Assembly: GCA_002368805.1 (NCBI GenBank)
Contig: DFFH01000044.1
Span: 1-14,349 of the forward strand
Length of the DNA: 14,349 nucleotides
Source: Mageeibacillus sp. UBA3781
GTDB lineage: Bacteria; Bacillota; Clostridia; Saccharofermentanales; Saccharofermentanaceae
Reading direction: 5' to 3'
Shown here: positions 1 to 6,498 of the stretch, in pieces
Numbering within the stretch: position 1 is the first letter of the stretch
How the letters are laid out: the number at the start of each line of letters is the position of its first letter
Notes under the pieces: generated by a model
Told to the model about the DNA's origin: nothing
The model's input: only the letters and a program-made list of their open reading frames with translations
Database searches by the model: none
Translations under genes and position numbers: made by a program

Positions 1-1925
1 TAGGCAGGAGAGATGACATAGCGTGATTCGTCCTCGCCGAAGGTCTGCATCGAGAGCTTGCTGTTATCCGGCGCAAAGTAGGTGCCATCGGTATAGACGA
101 CCGGCTGGAAGATAAGCGGGGACGCCTTCATGAGACTGTAGCAGAAGAAGTTTCTCTTCCAGGTGGACATGATCTGCTTATCCGATGCATCCGAATCACG
201 GAAAAGTCCGAGCTCGGTGTTATAGGCCGAAATCCCGGGATACGGTTCGTAGATCGACAGATCCGGTATCGCGCTGTAGCCGGCAAACGGCGGGTCAAAT
301 ACGGTGACATCGTATCCGTTCTCCGCGAAAAGCACCGGCATCGTGAGCAGTGCTTCGTCGTGCTTCTGAACGAGGGAGACGTCGGATCTGCTGTTGATCG
401 CATCCGGTGTGTAGTCATACCCTCCGAAAAGCGCCGGCGCCGCGATGACGGTGCGCATTCCGAAGGAAAGAGTATTTGGATACCAGGTGAATCCCGAGAA
501 CTGGGAAACCAGCTCCGGACGCTCCTGAAACATATACGGGATATAGGCGGAGATCGCGCGGTCCACCATCACTACGACGACGTTCTTGCCGTCTTTGCTG
601 AATTCTACGGTAGGAAGATCCTTCGTGGTGCTCTCCATCACGCGGCGGATCTTCGGCATCTCGGAGCTGATCTGATAGATGTTATAGCAGGAGATGGCGG
701 TGGCAACGATCACGAGGATCGGCGCAATAAAGCGGATGACGGAAGTGCTTTTGACGAAGAGAAAGATGACAATGGCGGCGATGACAGCCACCAGAAGGAG
801 GTTGAGCATCGCTGAGGCAGTGTCATGCACGAGCCCCGTATCAAACTGCAGATCCGACGAGAGGATACTCTCGCTCTTTCCGAAGAGAAGGAAGTTCGCT
901 GTCCCGATAAAGGCGAGGCACCAGATGGCGGCGGCCGCGCGCTTACGGTTCTTGTTTCCGGCGAGGTAATAGAAGAGCCCGCCCCAGATCACAAATGCAC
1001 CTGTCGCGGTGAGGAGCGAGTAGATGATGTATCTTACCGGCGAGTGGACGGAGGTCATCAGGACGAACTCGGAGGTCGAGGACGAGATGACGAAAGACGG
1101 GATCAGCGCACCGAGAAAGACACTTAGGAAGATCGCGCCGAGAAGAAACAGCTTGTTTGTGACACCGGCCTCGTCGGATGTGACGGCTGTATCCGCTGCT
1201 GATGCAGTCTTTTTGCCGGCTTTCCGGTTCCCTGAGGAAGCTTTTCTGTTTTTCTTTCTCAAATATACGATGTTCTTCCCGAGGGAGAAGATATTGTTCA
1301 GCGTCCAGTAGAGGACCAGTCCCGACGGAGAATTATAAAGGAGCACGAGGAAAATCAGGGCCATGCCGTGGAGCTGGATCTTGTCTTTAAACTTCAACCC
1401 CTTCGTATAGATCTCCGAGGAGACAACGTTGATCAGCGTCATCAGGACAGGAAGAACGTTGATCGTAAGACCGCCGGCCGTAAGGAGCTTGTCCGGCTGG
1501 CCGAGGTCCTTGATGATCCAGAAACTCGTGCCGCGAAGGACCGGAAGATCCGACAGAAAATTATACGCCGCGATGAAGAACGGGATCTGAAGAAGCAGTG
1601 CGATCGAGGATCTCAGCGCGTAGATCGGCTTATAGTTATTCTCCTTATAGAAGGCCTGGAGCATCATGTAGCGCTCGTCGCCTTTAAAGGTCTTCTTAAT
1701 GTGCCGGACGAAAGGATCCATGAGTTTCTGCCGGTCTTTCTCCTGCTCCTGGATCGCGTCGGCCCGGTTATAAAACGGAAGGAGAAGCAGATTAACAACG
1801 AGACTTAAGGGAAAGATCGCCGCGCCGTAGCTCCGCAGAAAGTGGTAGGCAGCCGCATAGACTGCCTCCAGGATCAGCGTAAGAGGTGAGAGTAATAGTT
1901 GATATAGGATACTCCCGAACGACAC
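1..1925 (-). CDS. YidC-like / alkaline-phosphatase-superfamily transferase fusion, copy B (3' end beyond window)
   Basis: The 641 complete codons seen align end to end with the 926-residue protein encoded at 3385-6165. Residues 1 to about 215 are YidC/Oxa1-like: a PLSLVVNLLLLPF helix, a charged cytoplasmic segment, then VPF/IPFFIAAYNFL-, INVLPVLMTL- and SPSGLVLYWTLNNIFS-type helices. A basic Ala/Ser/Lys linker and further membrane helices follow, then an extracytoplasmic alkaline-phosphatase-like domain. That domain has the metal-site Asp455 (VVMVDRA) and the candidate nucleophile Thr492 (GMRTVIAAPALFGGYDY). The C-terminal SDH metal motif would lie outside the window. It lacks two membrane helices that the other copy has just after the YidC part. 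The GTG start was chosen because MSFGSI matches the paralogue's start and AGGGGG lies 7 nt upstream. It is the third gene of the minus-strand operon, 29 bp after the glycerophosphotransferase gene. Transfer of a phosphate-bearing envelope group is inferred. Confidence 0.85.
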   Translation of the reverse strand, partial: MSFGSILYQLLLSPLTLILEAVYAAAYHFLRSYGAAIFPLSLVVNLLLLPFYNRADAIQEQEKDRQKLMDPFVRHIKKTFKGDERYMMLQAFYKENNYKPIYALRSSIALLLQIPFFIAAYNFLSDLPVLRGTSFWIIKDLGQPDKLLTAGGLTINVLPVLMTLINVVSSEIYTKGLKFKDKIQLHGMALIFLVLLYNSPSGLVLYWTLNNIFSLGKNIVYLRKKNRKASSGNRKAGKKTASAADTAVTSDEAGVTNKLFLLGAIFLSVFLGALIPSFVISSSTSEFVLMTSVHSPVRYIIYSLLTATGAFVIWGGLFYYLAGNKNRKRAAAAIWCLAFIGTANFLLFGKSESILSSDLQFDTGLVHDTASAMLNLLLVAVIAAIVIFLFVKSTSVIRFIAPILVIVATAISCYNIYQISSEMPKIRRVMESTTKDLPTVEFSKDGKNVVVVMVDRAISAYIPYMFQERPELVSQFSGFTWYPNTLSFGMRTVIAAPALFGGYDYTPDAINSRSDVSLVQKHDEALLTMPVLFAENGYDVTVFDPPFAGYSAIPDLSIYEPYPGISAYNTELGLFRDSDASDKQIMSTWKRNFFCYSLMKASPLIFQPVVYTDGTYFAPDNSKLSMQTFGEDESRYVISPA

Positions 1926-1954
1926 GTGCTACCCCCTGATAAATGGATACCGGA

Positions 1955-3385
1955 TTACTTTTCTTCCGCGGTCTCGGAAGCTTCAGAACTTGTTTCCTCA
2001 GCTTCCGTTTCAGCCTCAGCTTCGGTTTTCTTTGTTTTCTTTTTATCTTTTTTCGATTTCTTCTTAGAATCCTTTTCGGATTCATCTTCGTTTTTCTTGG
2101 TCAGTTCCTCATACTTCCCGACGAGGTAGTCGCAGACACGCTTCGTGCCCTCGCCCTGGTATGCCCAGGCTTCGTCTCTGACCTGATGACGGCTCTCGGT
2201 AAAAGAACTGTCCTCGAGGCAGTCATCGATCATCTTCTTTAAGTCGGATCTGTTTTCCTTCGTGAGCTTGGCGCCGAGTCTCGGGATAACGCTTAAGCCC
2301 CACGGGAGACGCTTGAGCCACCATGCATCATACGGGGATGCATCAAACTCGGTATCGGCACAGATGACCGGCTTATCGAATACGAGCGAGAAGTCGAAGA
2401 TAACACCGCTGAAGTCGGAGATCAGGATGTCGGAGCGGTTGAGGCAGTCGAAGTTATCGGTGTCTCTGTTCCACTCGATCTGATCACCGTCCGGGAACTC
2501 CGCCATCAGCTTATCCATCAGTTCTTTTTCCGAAGTGAAGGACTGCGGGTGCGGACGCACGATGATGTGATATCCTGTCGCAAGAAGATCCCGGATGAAG
2601 TCAGCTCCGTAGCGGGAAAGGATCGCGCTCGCGCCCCAGGAAGGAGCGAGAAGTACGGTACGGGTCTTCCCGGAAGAAGCGGAGGAGGGTGCTTTTCCCG
2701 CGGCGGCTGTGGACTCGGCGCCTTCGGAAGATGCGGCCTTGCGCTCTTCGAATTTCTTTTTCTTCTCATCCATAAAAGGTGAACCTGTCAGGACAAGTTC
2801 TTTTGGCTTCAGATGACGGGCCTCCTCGAGGTCACGGGTGTCGTCGATCTGGAACTGGCCGGAGCAGAGAACGGCGTCGTAAAAGTCGATACCGAACATT
2901 CTGTAGGTCGTCATCTCGGCAGGGGAGTGCGGGATGTGGACGTAGTACTTGGCGTCCTTACTGCGCTTCCACTGATAGACATCGACGCCCGGCGTGGTGG
3001 AAAGAACGATGGCGGCCTTGACGAAGTTGAGCTTCGCAAATGCTTTGTTACCCGGGCCGATGCACTCGGTCTTGACGTGTTCCATCTCGGACTTCAGACC
3101 CGGATCGTCCTCGGAAGCGGTCATATATACGCAGTCAAAACCTCTCTTATCCATCTCCTTAAGGATCGGCTCGAATACCGACCAGTAACGCTTGTCGTCG
3201 GAAAAGACCGCGAGCTTGATCACCTTGTCGGAATCATCCTTCGCTTTACCGCCGCTTAAGAGGAAGCGGATCTTGACCCATAGGCCTTTGAAGGCGAATC
3301 TCGCTACACCGAGAAGACCGATCAGGATCGCAAAGAGCATGGAACCCGTACCCGGGTCGATATAAAGTCGTACGATATTCATCAT
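1955..3385 (-). CDS. CDP-glycerol:glycerophosphate glycerophosphotransferase-like protein, membrane anchored
   Basis: This 476-residue protein resembles the TagB/TagF (CDP-glycerol glycerophosphotransferase) family, which adds glycerol-phosphate units from CDP-glycerol to teichoic-acid-type or other envelope polymers. Numbering here is from the ATG at 3385. An N-terminal LYIDPGTGSM motif leads into one membrane helix (about residues 15-37). A GT-B-like cytoplasmic part follows, with RPHPQ near 277-281 and SDFSGVIFDFSLVFDKPVI near 323-341, matching the family's HP and SD(Y/F)S..FD motifs. Two low-complexity stretches are unusual: an Ala/Ser/Gly insert at about 216-240 and a Lys-rich then Glu-rich tail from about 430. 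A TTG codon at 3388 is also in frame, but the ATG at 3385 overlaps the upstream TGA by one base and sits behind GAGGAG, so the ATG or the next ATG (3382) is preferred. Acceptor and exact substrate are not shown by the sequence. Confidence 0.85.
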   Translation of the reverse strand: MMNIVRLYIDPGTGSMLFAILIGLLGVARFAFKGLWVKIRFLLSGGKAKDDSDKVIKLAVFSDDKRYWSVFEPILKEMDKRGFDCVYMTASEDDPGLKSEMEHVKTECIGPGNKAFAKLNFVKAAIVLSTTPGVDVYQWKRSKDAKYYVHIPHSPAEMTTYRMFGIDFYDAVLCSGQFQIDDTRDLEEARHLKPKELVLTGSPFMDEKKKKFEERKAASSEGAESTAAAGKAPSSASSGKTRTVLLAPSWGASAILSRYGADFIRDLLATGYHIIVRPHPQSFTSEKELMDKLMAEFPDGDQIEWNRDTDNFDCLNRSDILISDFSGVIFDFSLVFDKPVICADTEFDASPYDAWWLKRLPWGLSVIPRLGAKLTKENRSDLKKMIDDCLEDSSFTESRHQVRDEAWAYQGEGTKRVCDYLVGKYEELTKKNEDESEKDSKKKSKKDKKKTKKTEAEAETEAEETSSEASETAEEK

Positions 3386-6165
3386 CAATTCTCCTCTTTT
3401 TTCCAGTTCTTCTTATCCAGTACATTCTGATTCATCAGTTCATACCAGATGGTATTTGTAAATCTGTTGCCGGCATTGGACTCTGCAGACCAGTTATCCG
3501 TATAGAGTACGTACATCGGGCCTTTCTTCGCATCCGGCTGATAGATCGGATTTCCGGTAAACGGATTGAGCGGATTGTCCAGAAGATTGCTCATCGCCAG
3601 TGTCGGAGTATCCGCATTCGTCATGAAGGTGTAGTCTGTCTTAAAGTCTCCGGTGGCGCCGAAGTCCTTATAGAACAGAAGCGGGTTATAGCCCATGGCG
3701 TCTTCCGCATTATAGAGCGTATCCGGATCGCCATCGCCGAAGAGCAGGTCATCGAAGCTTCCGAGACCCCATGCGTGGTCGGATACGATGATGATCCTGG
3801 TGTTGTCATAGACACCCAGCTCCCTAAGGTGATCCATCCACTCGCCGAGGCGGTTCAGGACAGCCATGTCGCACTGGTAATGCGCCATCTGGTAGGTGGT
3901 ATCCATGTGCATCGTGACACCATTTAAGGTAAAACGGTCTTGATGCGTGCGGTCATATTCACCGTTTCTTACGACGTCCACAGGCTCATAATCCGGCTCC
4001 TGAAGAGGGATGATGTTATGGGTGGCACTGTTCTGCATCATGAAGAACTGATCCTTGCCGGTATCGGATGCCACGGTGATCGACGGAAGCGCACGCATGA
4101 CCTCGTAGGAGTTCATGAAGGAATCCATCAGCGCCGGCGGAACCGAATACTGCTCGATCGCGCCGCCCTGGATCAAGGCGGTGCTCGAGGTGCCCGGCTG
4201 GAAATAGATACCGGTGGAATAGACGGCCGGCTGCATGAACAGAGGTGCGACCTTCATCACCGAGTAGCAGAAGAAGTTACGCTTCCAGATCGACTGCATG
4301 TTGCCGGCGATATCCGAAGAATCACGGAACTGGCCGAACTCGGTGTTATAGGCCTTGATCTGCGGATAGTCCTCGAAGAGGGACAGATCCGGGATCAGGC
4401 TGTAGCCTGCATACGGCGGATCCATGACGGTAACGTCATAGCCTGCCTCGGAAAAGAGGATCGGCATCGTGAGGATCGCCTGATCGTGCTTCTCCTTGAG
4501 GGAGAACTCCGGTCTCTCGTTGGTCGCTCTCGGAGTGTAATCATATCCGCCGAAGAGCGCCGGTGCGCCGACGAGTGTTCTCGTTCCGAAAGAGAGAGTA
4601 TTCGGGTAGTAGGTGAATCCTCCGAACTGCTCGGCGAGCTTCGGGTTTTCCTGGAAGATATAAGGTACGTAGGAAGAGACGGCACGGTCGATCATGAGGA
4701 CGACGACGTTCTTTCCGTCTTTACTGAAGGTCAGTGTCGGACGCTCGGAAGCGGAATTCTCTTCGATGACTCTCTTAATGTTCGGCATCGCTTTCTGGAT
4801 GTCATAGCAGTTATAAAGTGTCATCGCGCCGATCGCCACAAGAAGAACCGGAGAGATGAACCTGATGACCTGCGCTTTTTTCTTATAGACCACGATGATC
4901 AGCGCCGTAAGTGCGACGATCATCAGAATATCAAGGAAGACCTTATTCTTCGCGATATCCAGCGCGACATCGAAGCGAAGGTCGGTGGTTAAGGAGTTGC
5001 TGTTCTGTCCGAAGACCATGTAGTTCGCAACACCGGTGATCGCGAGGACCCACATCGCACCGGTAAAGACGCGCTTTGCTTTAGTGCTTGCCAGATAGTA
5101 GAAAAGTCCGCTCCACACGAGGAAGAAACCTGCGGCGGTAAGAAATGCGAAGAATACATAGCGGTTCGGGGAATGCACGTCTGATGTGATGACGAATTCA
5201 AGAGGTGAGGACTTGATGATCGCAGACGGGATCAGGCCGCCCAGAAGGATCGTCAGGAAAGCCGCAGCGCCGAAGAAGAGACGGTGGTCAGGCTTTTTCT
5301 CCTCTGTATCAGAGACAAGTGCTTTTGCCTTACGGCGGGGAAGGAAACCGACCAGAAGCGGGATCAGCATCAGTGCGCCAAAGGCGAGAACGCCGAGACG
5401 GTAGTTCGGAAGACCGTGGAAGAAGCAGAAACCGTAGAGAAGAACTGCAGCTCCGCCGATGCCGAAGAGGATGCCCGCGGTGCGGACTTTGTTCTTCGTG
5501 CCGTTCACGACGTTCTTCAGAAGCGAGAAGATGTTGTTGAGTGTCCAGTATAGAACCAGTCCGGATGGGGAATCATAAAGGAGCACGAGGAAGATCAGGG
5601 CCATACCGTGGAGCATGATCTTATCTTTGAACTTCAATCCCTTGGTGTAGATCTCCGAGGAGACGACATTGATCAGGGTCATCAGGATCGGCAGGACATT
5701 GATCGCGACACCGCCGATGACCAGAAGACCGTCCGGCTTGGAAAGGTCATTGAAGCACAGGTACTTCGCTCCCTGAAGGTCCGGAAGCTTCGACAGGAAG
5801 TTATATGCCGCGATGAAGAACGGCACTTCCAGGACAAGCGCGATCGAGCTTCTTACTGCATAGATCGGCTTGTAGTTGTGCTCTTTATAGAGGGCCTGCA
5901 GCATCATGAAGCGCTCGTCGCCCTTAAATGTTTTCTTGATGTGCTCGACAAACGGAGCCATTTTCTTTTCTCTTTCGCGCTCCTCCGCCTGGATCGCGTC
6001 CGCCCGGTTATAAAATGGCAGAAGCAGGAGATTGACCACGAGGGAAAGCGGGAAGATCGCCGCGCCGCTCGATCTCAAAAGCTCGAACGCGGTACTGTAC
6101 ACCGCTTCGAAGATAAGTGTCAGCGGCGACAGAAAGAGTTGGTACATGATTGATCCAAATGACAT
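3385..6165 (-). CDS. YidC/Oxa1-like insertase domain fused to alkaline-phosphatase-superfamily (LtaS/EptA/sulfatase-like) transferase, copy A
   Basis: A 926-residue multidomain membrane protein. Residues 1 to about 225 follow the YidC/Oxa1 pattern: LLLLPF in the first core helix, VPFFIAAYNFLS (114-125), DLSKPD (140-145), NVLPILMTL (156-164), SPSGLVLYWTLNNIFSLLKN (199-218). About seven more hydrophobic segments span 231-452. Residues about 480-926 form the alkaline-phosphatase fold: metal ligand Asp493 (LMIDRA), candidate nucleophile Thr530 in GTRTLVGAPALFGGY, His716 (SATHN) and Asp796-His797 (VSDHAWG). Enzymes of this superfamily move phosphoglycerol (LtaS) or phosphoethanolamine (EptA), or hydrolyse sulfate and phosphate esters. 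The Arg that YidC insertases carry in the hydrophilic groove is Asn45 here, so insertase activity is doubtful. It is the first gene of the operon, with AAGGAAG about 10 nt before the ATG. Inferred role: envelope glycopolymer transfer together with the next gene. Confidence 0.88.
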   Translation of the reverse strand: MSFGSIMYQLFLSPLTLIFEAVYSTAFELLRSSGAAIFPLSLVVNLLLLPFYNRADAIQAEEREREKKMAPFVEHIKKTFKGDERFMMLQALYKEHNYKPIYAVRSSIALVLEVPFFIAAYNFLSKLPDLQGAKYLCFNDLSKPDGLLVIGGVAINVLPILMTLINVVSSEIYTKGLKFKDKIMLHGMALIFLVLLYDSPSGLVLYWTLNNIFSLLKNVVNGTKNKVRTAGILFGIGGAAVLLYGFCFFHGLPNYRLGVLAFGALMLIPLLVGFLPRRKAKALVSDTEEKKPDHRLFFGAAAFLTILLGGLIPSAIIKSSPLEFVITSDVHSPNRYVFFAFLTAAGFFLVWSGLFYYLASTKAKRVFTGAMWVLAITGVANYMVFGQNSNSLTTDLRFDVALDIAKNKVFLDILMIVALTALIIVVYKKKAQVIRFISPVLLVAIGAMTLYNCYDIQKAMPNIKRVIEENSASERPTLTFSKDGKNVVVLMIDRAVSSYVPYIFQENPKLAEQFGGFTYYPNTLSFGTRTLVGAPALFGGYDYTPRATNERPEFSLKEKHDQAILTMPILFSEAGYDVTVMDPPYAGYSLIPDLSLFEDYPQIKAYNTEFGQFRDSSDIAGNMQSIWKRNFFCYSVMKVAPLFMQPAVYSTGIYFQPGTSSTALIQGGAIEQYSVPPALMDSFMNSYEVMRALPSITVASDTGKDQFFMMQNSATHNIIPLQEPDYEPVDVVRNGEYDRTHQDRFTLNGVTMHMDTTYQMAHYQCDMAVLNRLGEWMDHLRELGVYDNTRIIIVSDHAWGLGSFDDLLFGDGDPDTLYNAEDAMGYNPLLFYKDFGATGDFKTDYTFMTNADTPTLAMSNLLDNPLNPFTGNPIYQPDAKKGPMYVLYTDNWSAESNAGNRFTNTIWYELMNQNVLDKKNWKKEEN

Positions 6166-6307
6166 AGAATCAGACTTCCTTCAATTTTCTTTTTCCTTTT
6201 TTCGAGTCCGTCTTCGTGTGGCGGGGGAGCCGCTCCGCTTGCGAGATCCGGGTTTCCGGCCGGGAGCCGCGCGGGCTTTTCCTACGGCAAAAGCACTTGG
6301 ACGAACA
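6166..6307 (-). other. 5' leader of the envelope operon
   Basis: About 140 nt lie between the predicted start of transcription (near 6307) and the ATG at 6165. The middle part is much more GC-rich than its ends. It holds an 11-bp dyad GGAGCCGCTCC (6226-6236) and two direct copies of GGGAGCCGC on the plus strand (6225-6233 and 6262-6270). One AAAAGCACTTG motif (6289-6299) sits just inside the transcript start. The length and GC-rich core allow leader-RNA control, but no known riboswitch is recognised. Confidence 0.4.
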
Positions 6308-6313
6308 GAAAAG

Positions 6314-6342
6314 ATTATAGCATGACATTATATTTATAACAA
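6314..6342 (-). promoter_or_regulatory. Promoter of the YidC-fusion / glycerophosphotransferase operon
   Basis: On the minus strand TTGTTA (6342-6337) is followed 17 bp later by a perfect TATAAT (6319-6314), which also has the extended -10 TG (TGCTATAAT). It fits a housekeeping sigma-A promoter pointing into the operon at 6165. Its -35 box touches the alternating purine-pyrimidine tract that begins at 6342. Confidence 0.75.
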
Positions 6343-6419
6343 CATGCGCGCGTGTGCGTGTATATATACGCATGTGTATGTGCGCGCGAAGTGTGTGTGC
6401 CCGCGTGTGCGTGTGTACA
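6342..6419. repeat. Alternating purine-pyrimidine (Z-DNA-prone) tract
   Basis: From 6342 to 6388 every base alternates purine and pyrimidine without a break (47 bp of GC, GT and AT steps). Two more alternating blocks, 6391-6400 and 6402-6419, follow. It lies between two divergently transcribed genes, where negative supercoiling is expected to collect. Reading frames through it are low-complexity shadows and are not called as genes. Confidence 0.85.
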
Positions 6420-6426
6420 GAGAGGC

Positions 6427-6456
6427 TTCGGGTATTAAACGCGGCGGGAATATGAT
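6427..6456 (+). promoter_or_regulatory. Possible promoter of the GH95 gene
   Basis: TATGAT at 6451-6456 is a fair -10 box. The best -35 at a usable distance (TTCGGG, 6427-6432, 18-bp gap) is poor, and there is no extended -10 TG, unlike the other promoters in this window. The site is 43 bp upstream of the ATG. Confidence 0.25.
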
Positions 6457-6498
6457 AAAGTAAAGCCGGAAGATGATTTTGTCTCGAGGTTTGAAAGA

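Noticed and set aside
3386..3388. TTG start for the glycerophosphotransferase
   Set aside because: Two ATG codons follow immediately, and the ribosome binding site GAGGAG is well placed for them; the family match starts after these codons.
3940..4992. 350-codon plus-strand frame opposite the first fusion gene
   Set aside because: It is an antisense shadow: composition is Arg/His/Asp-rich with no domain, and the minus strand has clear YidC-like and phosphatase-like motifs throughout.
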